A stretch of DNA of 64,000 bases, taken from Agapetus fuscipes. Taxonomy: Eukaryota > Arthropoda > Insecta > Trichoptera > Glossosomatidae. Below, in pieces: positions 40,640-51,473 of the stretch; positions within the stretch are counted from its first letter, which is position 1, and every line of letters begins with the position of its first letter. The DNA lies in NCBI GenBank assembly GCA_951799405.1, contig OX637343.1, positions 10,704,524 through 10,768,523 of the forward strand. Direction: 5' to 3'. The notes beneath the pieces are model-generated. The model saw nothing but the letters and a program-made list of their open reading frames with translations. It ran no database searches and was not told where the DNA came from. The translations under genes were made by a program, and so were the position numbers.

Positions 40640-41029
40640 ACTGACATTGGACTCTTCTTGTTTTTGCTGTACCACCAAGCAACTGAGCTGAGGTAGACTA
40701 GAAATTATTTAAACGAAAATAGACAATATAATTATATCTGTTTCAACCTACTTACGAAAATGTTCATTAGTAAGAAAGAGAACAAAGAACTTCACAGTTG
40801 CATTTCAGTGTGTACTTTTAAACTCGGGCGAATGTAAAAATGTTTCTTGAAAGGTGGCGGCATTGCCGCGTGCGTACTACACCCAGATCAGTCTGAACAT
40901 AGACGCATGCATCTTGTGATCGATAAAATTAACGTTTTTTTAAGGAAAAAGGTATTATTTTAAGACATTATGTTACATACATTATTTTAAGACCTACATG
41001 TGTTAGAATTGGGTTCTCCCCTCAATCTT
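40640..41029. other. Intron after exon 8, nothing recognised
   Basis: Unique-looking AT-rich sequence, no ORF of note. Confidence 0.5.
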
Positions 41030-41450
41030 ACCCTGTATGATAAGATGAAGGAGACGGTACTTTTCATTTCTCAAAATGTGACCGAAGTACATATAAGCTT
41101 TCTCTGCTAAATGTTTGGCAGGAGCTCCTTTGTAGTGCGCATTCGTTGAAGGACTTCTTCATTGGTGACTCGATCACGCCAAGAGATCCGAAGCATTTTT
41201 CGGTATACACACATCTCGAACGCTTTAATTCGTCTCTCCAGTGTTTGCGTGAGCGTCCATCCCTCCATACCATACAGAGCGATTGGGAAGACATGGCACC
41301 TCACTATGCGCTTCCGGAGTTCAAGGCTCAAATTTCGGCACAACAGTAATTTACTCATTTTAGCAAAGACATTTCGGGCTTGCGGGTCTGCTTCTGACTT
41401 CTTGACACATGTCCCACTTTTCGTTGACCACTTCTATGTTATTACTCAAT
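41030..41450 (-). mobile_element. LINE fragment of another family
   Basis: The minus frames read RKRIVRCHVFPIALYGMEGW, TLTQTLERRIKAFEMCVYRK and MLRISWRDRVTNEEVLQRM, the well-known region between the reverse transcriptase and the 3' end of many LINEs. At least one frameshift is present. Confidence 0.88.
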
Positions 41451-41507
41451 GACACATACTGTGCAATTTATTATCGGACTGTCCCCTAGTGGCGTTTGGA
41501 ACATACA

Positions 41508-42015
41508 TACATGTTTTCACAGGGGCTGGCCTTACGCCAGCTACTTCAGTTGAAGTGGGGGGGTTTTCCAGCTTCCGAAATGGCTGGTTCTTATTTCTTG
41601 TGAAAGCTGAGTAAACCTTGTCTACATTTTATTTTGGGTTTGAAATAAACACTGATACGGTAAATCATTTCTGACACCTTCGATTTGAATTGAACCTGAG
41701 TCTCGGCATGGAATGCAAGCATCCTACCCATTGAGCTATCTACCAGATTTTTTCCGAGCTTGGCCATCACTACAAAGCGCCAATTCTCAAGCAAGACCCA
41801 ATCGCTGTAAGGCTGGATGCACTTTTTATGACCGGTTTTTTGGTATGTAAAATATTCAGGTAGTATTTATGTAAAGCCAATGAATTTTTCAACTCAGCGA
41901 AAAACATTTTTTTAAATTTCAGTTTTTGTTTTCTTGTGCTCTCTACCAAGAATCAAACTCACGCACTTACTATTTCGAGTTCGTAACGTTGAACACTGGA
42001 CTACGGGCCGGTCAA
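41508..42015 (-). mobile_element. Composite SINE D-C dimer, copy 3
   Basis: SINE-D (41753-42015, with head GACCGGCCCGTAGTCCAGTG) precedes SINE-C (41508-41752) at the junction AAAAAATCTGGTAGATAGC on the minus strand. It is the only copy of the three with a complete D head. Confidence 0.87.
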
Positions 42016-42084
42016 TTTCGGTGATACCGGGAATTAGTTTGAGAGCTTTTAAATCCTAGTTTCCATCCTCTACGAAGGGTGTTC

Positions 42085-42665
42085 CTTACTAACATCTACG
42101 ATCGTCTACGAACATCTACGAACAACACCTACGAATATCTACATCTACTAATTTCTAAGAACATCTACGATCAACATCTACGAACATCTACAAACATCTA
42201 CGAATAATGAACAGAATGTCTCGTCTTCTAAATTCCTCATTTCTCTCATTTATCTCATTTAGATTTCTGTGGTTTAAGTCTTTTTCAATTCCGTAGAGCT
42301 TTGTTTTGTTGAGGAAAGTATATAAGTACTTTAATTTTGACTGTGCTATGTTATGTAATACTCACTCTTGAAATTATTGTTTCCTTGTTTAATCATTGTA
42401 AATTACTTAGTCATATATAATGTAAATGGACAATCATGTCCGTTACTAAAATTAAAAAAAAAATACATCTACAAACATCTACGAACAACATCTTCTAATA
42501 TCTACGGACGTTAACAGAACAACATCTACGAATATCTACGAACATCTACGAACAACATCTAAGAATATCTACGAACATCTACGAGCATCGACGAACAATT
42601 ATAAATGTGTATCTACGAACATATACGAACAGTTACGAGCATCTACGACCGTCTACGATGCCCGC
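42085..42665. repeat. 12-bp minisatellite CATCTACGAACA interrupted by a LINE tail
   Basis: Variants of ACATCTACGAAC recur from 42087 to 42198 and from 42466 to 42662. The insertion 42199-42463 splits one original array. Confidence 0.88.
42199..42465 (+). mobile_element. LINE 3' UTR insertion with poly(A)
   Basis: Non-coding text ends AAATGGACAATCATGTCCGT, TACTAAAATTAAAAAAAAAA, a usual 3' end of jockey/I-like LINEs. It lies wholly within the minisatellite. Confidence 0.6.
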
Positions 42666-42875
42666 TCGTCCGTCATGTGACAGGTGGCTCGTAGCACTAC
42701 CCCCATTATACAGGAATTGATGGCTATATAATGACTTTGTGTACATAAGTAAGTAGATAAGGGCTCTGCATACCTATACAGGATATGGCGTGTTTATGTA
42801 TGTACCTATCAAATTATTGTTTGTTTTAATCGTATTACCGTATATGTAATGTTTACTAATATAACCTGTAATTTT

Positions 42876-43219
42876 AGTCGCAATGATAAATCACATTTAA
42901 GATTCATATAACATGCATTCCCATAAGCCAATGATACTCAACCTTTTTTGTCTTCGGGCCACATAGATATATTTGAAAATCTACGCGGGCCGCAATATAT
43001 CGTCGGGTTTTAGGCACGCAATTTTCAAAAGTTGCCTCCATACAAAATAAATTTTTCGCGCCTCCCTTTTTCCATCCTACGAAATATAATGCCAAATTTT
43101 GTAAATCACGTCCGCGGGCCCCACGGAAAAGCTTGCCGGGCTGCAGGTTGAGTATGACTGCCATAAGCAGACACGTATACATATTAGTTTGCACTTACAC
43201 ATGCTGCATGTGGATTAAC
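42876..43219 (-). mobile_element. A-repeat interrupted by a hAT MITE
   Basis: AACATGCATTCCCATAAGC continues after the MITE at CCATAAGCAGACACGTATAC. The upstream half of the UTR is replaced by the 3' half of a SINE-C. Confidence 0.82.
42929..43160. mobile_element. hAT MITE with 8-bp duplication CCATAAGC
   Basis: The ends CAATGATACTCAACCTTTTT and GGCTGCAGGTTGAGTATGACTG (right end given to its last 22 minus the first 2 bases) form the hAT-type TIR CA(A/G)T(G/C)ATACTCAACCT. CCATAAGC is at 42921-42928 and 43161-43168. The 232-bp interior has GGGCCGC/GCGGGCC words. Confidence 0.92.
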
Positions 43220-43220
43220 A

Positions 43221-43353
43221 CACTCTTCAAATAAGTGGTTGGCGTAAATCCGGCCCCCTTAAAAATAAATAGGTCCCACTCGCCACATGCGAACCCCTTC
43301 GGGGATAACGCGGCAAGAAGTTACACTACATGTGTACGTTAGCTGCGTTTTTT
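43221..43353 (+). mobile_element. SINE-C, 3' half
   Basis: It enters at AAGTGGTTGGCGTAAATCCG and ends TACATGTGTACGTTAGCTGC. Confidence 0.85.
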
Positions 43354-43354
43354 A

Positions 43355-43650
43355 GATATCATGAGTCAATGACTTGGATTATGATTTCCATTTGGACATT
43401 TCGCAAAGGTTTCGAATCACGGCAACCCAATTGCCATGATGCGGGATTGCCTGGAATCCCCACCAGGCTGCGCGTGGATAACGCACAGCGTAACGTCTAA
43501 TGTATTCCATCGCTGTCCACGACGCAGAGGAATCTCATCTCCCTGAAAATGACCTAATTAATCTGGCAGAATGCGCCCCGCGCGCCGCAAGACGAAAACG
43601 ATGGCATCTCGCTCCCCCAGTTGTTTGCCGTATACGTCAATCTTGTTAAA
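43355..43650. other. GC-richer unique block, candidate conserved non-coding element
   Basis: It has no repeats and no long frame. It contains CCTAATTAATCTGGCAG and CGCCCCGCGCGCCGCAAG, unlike the AT-rich surroundings. A regulatory element is possible. This is inference only. Confidence 0.35.
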
Positions 43651-43943
43651 TATGACTTTTTCATGCAGTTGTCTTATGACTATGAGTCAAATTCTACACA
43701 ATCTGAGCTAAGAAAAACCGTAAAATTCGATTATGTGAGAGTTCTTTTAATTTTTTTTTAAATAAATTTATTGTTTTCATAAGACACATTGGTCCAGTAC
43801 ACATGCAAACATTGCTGATGTAAATTTTTCTCAATGGCGTATACGGTAAACAAGAACTAAGGCAGCGATCTGTCAAGTGCGCCATCATTTTGCAAACACT
43901 TAGCCAAAGTGGTTGTTATTATTAAGGGTATTTTTTAGATAAA

Positions 43944-44036
43944 CGCAACGCGACTAAGCTACACATGTAGTATAACTTCTTGCCGGGTTATTCCCGAAGG
44001 GTTTCGCATGTGGCGAGTGGAACCTATTTAAGTAAG
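43944..44036 (-). mobile_element. SINE-C, 3' end only
   Basis: ACGCAACGCGACTAAGCTAC to GCATGTGGCGAGTGGAACCT is the antisense 3' end. It is in inverted orientation to the next SINE-C. Confidence 0.8.
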
Positions 44037-44108
44037 AGGATGGTGAATTTTCATTTATTTTATATTTTACAAATACAACGATAGATTATTATCTCTTTTG
44101 AAGTCAAA

Positions 44109-44414
44109 TGGTCGATAGCTCAGTTTGTAGAGTGCTTGCATTCCATGCCGAGAGCTTGGGTTTGAATCCCACAGAGGGTGTCAGAAATGATTTCCCGTTT
44201 CGGTGTTTATTTCAAACCCTAAAATAAAATACCGGCAAAGTTTACTCAGCCTTCATAATAAATGAGTACCAGCCCCCCCGGGAGCTGGGAAACCCCCACT
44301 TCAACTGAAGTGGTTGGTGTAAGGCCGACCCCCTTACCTGTAAAAATAAATAGGTTCCACTCGCCACATAAGAAATTTGAAAAAGAAGATACATTATTTG
44401 TGTAGCTTAGTTCA
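44109..44414 (+). mobile_element. SINE-C, nearly full length
   Basis: The head is ATGGTCGATAGCTCAGTTTG and the B box GGGTTTGAATCCC. The end has lost the TTCGGGGATAACGCG segment. Confidence 0.88.
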
Positions 44415-44417
44415 AAT

Positions 44418-44675
44418 AAAATAGGCTGATTTATTTGATGGGCGCTGTTTTCGAGCTTGGCCGTCGCTGTAGAAAGCGCCAATTCTCAATCAAGACCCTG
44501 TTGCTGTAAGGCTGGATGGACCTTTTGATGACCGGTCTTTGGTAAAGGTTTATGAATTTTTCAACCCAAAATTTTTCAAGAGCAAATTTGAAAATATAAA
44601 TAGGATATTTTTTGTGCTCCGCTGGGATTCGAACCCACAACCTTCCGAAGTGCTACCACTGGACTACGGACCGGT
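44418..44675 (-). mobile_element. SINE-D with short tail
   Basis: The head is GACCGGTCCGTAGTCCAGTG on minus. A duplicated CAAAATTTTTCAAG stretch replaces the usual body at 44568. Confidence 0.88.
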
Positions 44676-44738
44676 CGGCTGTGTTGCGTTAATCAAATCT
44701 TGTAAACTGACACTCATTTCTTCCTAACAGTGTTTTAA

Positions 44739-45107
<369 letters not shown>

Positions 45108-45129
45108 CAGTGCTCCCATTTCTTCATAC

Positions 45130-45442
45130 TGTTGTGATTTTACTTGGGGTTTATTTTTTGATTAAACTGCAATTGTTTATTTTACCAGAATTTATTTTAC
45201 ACGGTTTGGTTCACAATTTACAACGTACTAATTTCTAGCTCTTGCTTTCGACTCCACGGCTTAATGTTTTAATCGACACCTGTAGCCTGCACACAATTGG
45301 CTTACATTTATATACGTTCATACGGACGTTTCTCGACTATTCTTGATTTCTCGAACATAGTGGATGATTCCAATACCACAGTGTTGTTCCACCAGCGTGA
45401 TAAGGATCACGTATGCACTAATACTACCATACGCTCGTTGCA
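45130..45442 (-). mobile_element. Antisense LTR
   Basis: It starts TGTTGTGATTTTACTTGGGG and has TTTATTTTACACGGTTTGGT (polyadenylation region) and TTACATTTATATACG (TATA region). The far end is about ACGCTCGTTGCAATA. Exon 10 follows 83 bp later. Confidence 0.6.
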
Positions 45443-45525
45443 ATACCATTCAAAGATATTTGACACGACTTGTACTTTGACATGTTTGTTCTCCTCACTG
45501 ATCACCTGTATCATCTTCCATCCAG

Positions 45526-45703
45526 GATCTGCCTGGAGGATCCACCTGTCCCAGGCCACGCGCGATAAGCTGGAAGCAGCCGGAGGGTATTCCTTGGAGT
45601 ACAGAGGTCGCACAGAGGTCAAGGGCAAGGGACGTCTTCCAACGTACTGGCTTCTTGGGAAGGCTGGCTTTGACAAGGCTCTACCATCCCCTCCTCCGAT
45701 AGG
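45526..45703 (+). CDS. Gyc76C: Gyc76C-like receptor guanylyl cyclase, exon 10 (cyclase end, tail start)
   Basis: The acceptor is TCTTCCATCCAG (AG at 45524-45525) and the donor GTGAGT at 45704. Split Gly447 is followed by SAWRIHLSQATRDKL, GGYSLEYRGRTEVKGKG and TYWLLGKAGFDKALP. KGKG..xTYWL marks the end of the cyclase domain. The SAWRIH wording (where many family members have LPLKIH or similar) and FDKALPSPPPIG favour Gyc76C over other insect receptor cyclases. It ends in phase 2. An antisense LTR lies upstream and a foldback MITE starts about 55 bp downstream. Confidence 0.95.
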
Positions 45704-45757
45704 GTGAGTGTTTTTGAAATTGACTTTAACAATCTTATTAACCCTTTTCTGCGTCCA

Positions 45758-45936
45758 GGGCGGCTGGAAGTCTCATCACCACGGTAATTCTTACCTACCG
45801 AATATTGGTTATATTTGTATAAAGACCTGTCAATCCAAGATGGCCGCAAGTGAACAGCTGATTAGTCTTCATACAAATATTACCGATATGCGGTAGGAAT
45901 TACAGTGGTGATGAGACTTCCAGCCTAGGTCGCCCT
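45758..45936. mobile_element. Foldback MITE FB1 copy 2, just after exon 10
   Basis: The ends are AGGGCGGCTGGAAGTCTCAT and ATGAGACTTCCAGCCTAGGT. The loop AATCCAAGATGGCCGCAAGT is the reverse complement of the copy 1 loop. Confidence 0.88.
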
Positions 45937-45939
45937 CCC

Positions 45940-47326
45940 AAAAGATGGAAGAACAGCTGGTCTTCTGCATCACAGGAGGAAGTTCCATAATAAAAAGATC
46001 ATAGATCTATAACAAGAGGAAAAAGAGGAAGAATCCTTTTCGGGTTGAATCATGTTCTATTCACAGATTTTCCATTAGCCAATGTTTCGCTTTCACGAGC
46101 AGAAAGCATTCTCAAGGCTGCATATCAAAACTTTTGGCAATCTTACTTGATATACTCGAAGTATTTAAATGAGCATGTATGAAAGCTCACCCCAAGGTAT
46201 GCAAATCATAAATGAATTTCAGTTCTTTGGATCTCAAATTAGCAATGAAGTAACTTTGCAAAGAGAGATCAAACGTCAGAATACCATTGCCAAAAGTGTT
46301 ATGTCTAATTTGGATCTCTTTTTCAAGAAATTTTCAAAGTGAATCAATTTTTGTACGATTTTTTTAAACTTTACATTTAATCAAAGGAAAATAGTTTAAA
46401 GAAAAAAATTAAGAGCTATCTATAAACTATTTAATTTTTTCATGTGCTGCCTATAGAGAAAACAACGGGTAAGTTAGAATTATTTTATATTACAAAGATA
46501 TACATGCGTTTACAACAAAAGTTTACATAAAACGGGATTCTGTAAGTGGTGAATATTTCAGGGGAAAGGAAAAATGCATTATGTATGCAGAAATAAAATA
46601 TGGAAAACCGAGCACTAAGGTTTCAGGGAAAAGGTGTTTTCCTTTCACAAAGGGAATGGATTTTTCATGTTTTATATTTTTAGGATTCTTCAAACACCTG
46701 AAAATATCATTTTTGTAACAGTATGAAATGTACGTCTTAAAATCTGTTGGGTAACTACAGATTCAAGGTTATAAAAACATGAATATTTGATGTTGTCACC
46801 TTTTCCTATTGATTACAATTCGATCTCTATCAGAGCTGAATAACTATTATTTCATTGTACTGCCGTAGTCAGTAGGCCAACGAACGTCACAGGTCTATGT
46901 GGCTAGGTTCCTTAACAACTAATAACAAAGTATTCTTCGTAGTTTGCCTTTTTGATCGTGTGATTCTACAATTTATTTGCCTTTGTAATTTGTGGCAAGT
47001 TCAATAAATTATATGGTCAAATGGTTGTGTGACCACTTTTTGAATAAAAAACCAGGGTTAGATTTCAATTAATGTCACAAAAAAATCCTATTAAGTTTTC
47101 TTTAAATTTAGATCTAATTACCTACTAGATACAAAAAGAAACAAACCCTATTTCAACAAAATGATTGCTACATAGGTTTATACCTTTATAAATGAAAATA
47201 AATATTACACCCGTCAAAACTTTTCCATTGGGAATGAAGATTGTAAGAGACCATAAATGACATATTGAAAGATGTCGTAACACAGGTTATTAATTGCAAA
47301 CTTTGATTATTTTTTTAATCTTTTAG
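45940..47326. other. Intron 10, nothing recognised
   Basis: AT-rich, no SINE or LINE match, no ORF of note. One of the cleanest intron stretches in the window. Confidence 0.55.
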
Positions 47327-47895
47327 ACTGGAAGAATCCCTGACCGTCAATCGTTGCTCATCGCCAAGAATCGAAGAGCTTAACGATGTGAGCAGTGGTC
47401 AAGCATCGCCAAAAATCATAACCACACCATCCCCAGACGTTGGTGACAAGCCCCATCATTTCAGCATCGACAAATCCTTCTTCAGCGTGGAAAACTCTTC
47501 ATCACCAAAGTCAGAAAACAACAACATCGACGTCAAATCCAAAATGGCATCACCAAAACAAAAAAGCAGCGGAACAAAGAATCCAACCGTCGACAGATTG
47601 AGTCCAAACATATTCACAACAGATGGAAACAGCATAAACGAAGGTGTGATACCAATCATAACAGCTGACGATGACCCTCAAACAAATTTCGATCAGATTT
47701 GCAAAGCAGACGCAGTTACAAACGTCAATTGTAACAAGTTGCAAGTTGGGATGAACCAGATCCTGCAACACACGCTTGGGACACCCGTATCTGCTTCTGA
47801 TGTAGCTGCTGCGCTCATCGGGTCTTCAACCACGTCTTTGGTGTCGAATCGCTACAAGGATGTAGCCAAATACAAGAGGTCTCTGATGTTTGAAG
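47327..47895 (+). CDS. Gyc76C: Gyc76C-like receptor guanylyl cyclase, exon 11 (C-terminal tail)
   Basis: The acceptor is AATCTTTTAG (AG at 47325-47326) and the donor GTGAGT at 47896. This is the largest exon (569 bp, codons 506-695). It is low-complexity and rich in Ser, Asn, Lys and Pro, for example NNNIDVKSKMASPKQKSS, with no recognisable domain. The frame continues exactly from exon 10 (Gly506) and has no stop. A long disordered tail after the cyclase is a feature of Gyc76C and absent from most receptor cyclases. It ends near KYKRSLMFEG in phase 1. Confidence 0.88.
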
Positions 47896-48530
47896 GTGAG
47901 TCTGCATTATTTCATCTTTCTTCAACGACATGGACATGAGAAAATCTAGTGTCCCAAATTGGGTGTTAACTCATTTAACATTTTTTGGAACATCTTGAGA
48001 TGATTTCGTTTTATTGCCTGGCCTTTGAAATATACAGAAGCCATCATTCCAAATCAAGAATTATTTTGTTATCTTTCGACATTTAGAAACATCTATTAGA
48101 CATGAGAAAGTATATAAAATGTAAAAAAAAACACATAGTTTTATTTTCACAAGTTGATCATTTATTTCACCTCATGTCATTTTCAAAGGGACACCTTATT
48201 GGTCGCTAGCTATGTTATATTAGTTGTAACCAGCGACAAAGATACAAATTGATGACTTCATATGATTGAAAAACGAATTTGTTATACCATTCATACAAGA
48301 TATTTCTGTTTTGAAAAATTTGCTTTGACCTAAAACGTACCACACTGTACAGTTAAAATGCCATAAACTTTTGCACCAATGCTTCAAACTGCACAATTAG
48401 ATGAAGTTTTTTCCGTTCAGCAGCTTTTCCAATTCTGTTCAAACCATCATCATCCCACAAGCCAATTTCTAGACATAACTTTATTTTCATAACCTTTTTC
48501 GTTGCTCAACTCATCCGATCGCATTTTTAG
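47896..48530. other. Intron 11, nothing recognised
   Basis: Unique AT-rich sequence. AAACACATAGTTTTATTTTCAC at 48130-48151 recurs at 50826-50845, with ACATGAGAAAGTATATA before both. Confidence 0.5.
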
Positions 48531-48811
48531 GAACATCAGAGCCAAAGCAAAACGCTGGAAGACTGCTAAAGCGTCAATTCTCATTAGATCGAGCCGACGA
48601 CTCTGGCAACGTCATCCCGGACGGAAATCTAGCGTCGCAGAGTCAGGCAAGGGTCCAACCTAGGCTCTGCAAGCAGAACTCTGCCGGCGCTGCGCCAGAT
48701 TTGGAGAGAATCGAAGAGGTGCCACTGATTCCCATCGGGATTGCTTCACCGAGGAATTACAGAAGACGCTTGGAGACGCTCAACACCAGTTTTCCTTGCA
48801 AATCAAAGAGT
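48531..48811 (+). CDS. Gyc76C: Gyc76C-like receptor guanylyl cyclase, exon 12 (C-terminal tail)
   Basis: The acceptor is CGCATTTTTAG (AG at 48529-48530) and the proposed donor GTAAGT at 48812. Codons 696-789 include LLKRQFSLDRADDSGNV, the best conserved tail block I know from Gyc76C, then IEEVPLIPIG and RNYRRRLETLNTSF. It ends in phase 0 at KSKS. Without splicing, the frame runs 12 more codons and stops at TAG 48848-48850, so this may instead be the last exon. No convincing further exon was found to 64000. Confidence 0.85.
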
Positions 48812-48948
48812 GTAAGTTCAGAGTCTTTGACTGCAAAGGGTAAACGATAGGATACGTAAATCCAATGAATTAGGTGCATGTTTCATCAAGGTGTCGCAGG
48901 TTCGATTCTCAATTATGACTAAATCCCGGCATGATCGACAACCCTAAG

Positions 48949-49122
48949 AGCTCGTTCCCACTTGTCGGGTGTCGGATCCGTATATTAATCGGAGGTTCTA
49001 GTGGCAGAACATTTCGGACAAAATCGGTTTCCGATAAGTTTGAATGGCTCCATACATAATGTTCTGCCACTGGAACCTCTGATTTATATACGGATTCGAC
49101 ACCCGACAAGTGGGAACGAGCT
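48949..49122. mobile_element. Foldback MITE FB4 copy 1
   Basis: The ends are AGCTCGTTCCCACTTGTCGG and CCGACAAGTGGGAACGAGCT. CTAAG flanks both sides (48944-48948, 49123-49127). The loop reads TTCGGACAAAATCGGTTTCC. Confidence 0.93.
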
Positions 49123-49275
49123 CTAAGCGGTAGGGTGACTCTCAACAACAAAAATGTAACAATCTTAAATTGCAATGTAGCTGAAAGTGCTGTAACTTTG
49201 ATAATAACAACCGTATGTCTAACACAATAGATACTTAGGGCCAGTATTATAGAGAGCACTAACTGATAGGATGAG

Positions 49276-49449
49276 AGCCCGTTCCCACTTGTCGGGTGTC
49301 GGATCCGTACATTAATCGGAGGTTCCAGTGGCAGAACATTATGTATGGAGCTATTCACACTTGTCGGAAACCGATTTTGTCCGAAATGTTCTGCAACTGG
49401 AACCTCCGATGAATATACTGATCCGACATCCGGCAAGTGGGAACGGGCT
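49276..49449. mobile_element. Foldback MITE FB4 copy 2
   Basis: The ends are AGCCCGTTCCCACTTGTCGG and CCGGCAAGTGGGAACGGGCT. The loop is inverted relative to copy 1 (GGAAACCGATTTTGTCCGAA). Only 153 bp separates the copies. Confidence 0.93.
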
Positions 49450-49454
49450 CTGAT

Positions 49455-50870
49455 TCCTACAGTTACTCTGATTCCTACGGTACGGTCTATTGATAAATAA
49501 ATAATGAACAATATGATTTTATGTTGGCGCGGCGATCCGTAACAGTGCGGTAAAATCGGTCGGGAAATATGGTGGAAGATCTACCATCTAGCCCAGCTAT
49601 ATACCAACATTAATGTAGAACATAAATTTCATACATCTTCAAAATGTGTGCAATTTAAAATTCGGCTCTTCAGAGTACTGGCAAGAAATATATAAAAATA
49701 TTTATTAAGTTCAAACCTTCTTCGCTTTTTTCAGTTGGTATTCAATTGAAGAAAAAACTTGAGTTGGTACTCAGTATTTTTAACATATTGTATACAATAA
49801 ATATGTGACATTAAAAATATAATAAAATAATCAAAACTTTAATTTAACACAATGTAGTATTATGCACTAGTTTTTTTCAGTATTCTTTTTTAAAAGAGTG
49901 AAAATATTTTTCAGTTCAAATATTTGATAGAAAAAATTGTAACAGCGTTTTTTTAAATATTCTATGTAAATAAATAGAAAACAATTTGTTAAATTTAAAA
50001 ATAAAAACCAAAGGTATTGTGATCTTGATAGAAAGCAAAAACGCTTGTGAGTTTTAATAATTACTAATAAGTAAATAATTAATAAATGTTGTACCTTAAT
50101 ATTATTACGTATTTTTTGTTTGTAAACTAGGTATATACAACCTATATTATGTTATAATTACCTACTATATAAGTAAATAGAAAATATAATTCTCAAAAGG
50201 TTTAAAGTAAGAGTTTAAGGGTGTGTATTGACACTGTAAAGATTAATTTTTAAAATAATACAAAAATAAAAACAGAGATTTTCTTTACGAGTTGGTTTTT
50301 TTTCTCGAGCGCTTTCTGTGTGTTATCACACCATTATCTTGATTTTATTATCCATTTTGTTTGTTCTCTTGATTATGGTGTGATAGCGAGCCAGAAGCGA
50401 TCGATAAAATAAACCAACTGCTGAAGAAAAAAAATTAAATATTTTTGCATTTTGTTTGAGGTACTTTGTTAGCCAACGTATTTTTATAGCTCTCAAAAAA
50501 ATATTTTAATTTTTGTATGCTCTCATGAGTGTTTATGCATGCAACTATGCATCTCAAGACCTGTTATAAAGGTTCACACAACATTACAAAAAATAGATGT
50601 GGCTTTTTGAAGATTTTGAAAAGAAAAACACGAAAATTCACCAAGACTTACCAGCAACTGGGTCTTGATTGACGCTGATCAAAAACGATCAGTTTCGTGG
50701 AGAGCTCTTGATTTGTAATTCAAACAAAAAAGACGGTAAAGAAATTAACTACACTACAATATTGTCTTTAAAAATAACAATTGAGTTAACATTTATTGGA
50801 CATGAGAAAGTATATATTTAAAAAAAACACATAGTTTTATTTTCACACGTTGAGCATTTATTGTTATACA
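49455..50870. other. AT-rich stretch, no features recognised
   Basis: Dominated by A and T runs. One imperfect inverted repeat is visible near 50316-50405 (GCTTTCTGTGTGTTATCACACC, here cut to its first 20, opposite TGGTGTGATAGCGAGCCAGA). Could be intron or, if exon 12 is terminal, 3' UTR and flank. Confidence 0.5.
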
Positions 50871-50871
50871 C

Positions 50872-51055
50872 AAGTTAAGGATTACTCAGCCTTCACAATA
50901 AATTAGATCAAGCCCCCTCGGGAACTGAGAAACCCGTACTTCAATTAAAGCCGATTTCCTTGCCTATAAAAGTAAAAAGGTTCTACACGCCACATGCGAC
51001 CCCTTCCGAGACAACGCTGTGAAAAGTTGCAATTCATGCGCAGCTTAGTTGCATT
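50872..51055 (+). mobile_element. SINE-C, 3' two thirds
   Basis: It enters at CAAGTTAAGGATTACTCAGC and ends TGCGCAGCTTAGTTGCATTC. Strongly diverged, so it is an old copy. Confidence 0.75.
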
Positions 51056-51059
51056 CCTT

Positions 51060-51473
51060 TGAAAACAGAGCCAACTAGATTATGTTTTTATATAAGTAAA
51101 CTTGTATTAGAAAGCAATAATAGGGGACTAAAAAAAAAATTAAATAACTTTGTTATAAAATAATTAAAAATAAAATGTACATAAAGATAATTTTTTTAAA
51201 GCTGTAACAACTCCAAAAATTAATATTTTGAAAATTTGCACAAAACGTACTCAGTGCGAAATTGTAAATAAATTGTTTCCTAAGAAAAATACACATCTCT
51301 TTAAGAAGAGTGTACACCTAAAAATTCGATATGTAGATATTTAACTTTAAATATATATTATTTATTTATTTACATATGAGTCACATAGGAAAAATACGGT
51401 AATCTATGTTTTTTCCCCCGAAAATGAGATAAATATTTGCACAGAAAATCATAATCTCATATTTTACATTTTT
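51060..51473. other. AT-rich stretch, nothing recognised
   Basis: No ORF, no repeat match. Confidence 0.5.

Noticed and set aside
45297..45525. Upstream extension of exon 10 as coding
   Set aside because: The frame is open to 45297, but that part is LTR-derived. The acceptor at 45525 restores the exact phase with exon 9 and the family sequence.
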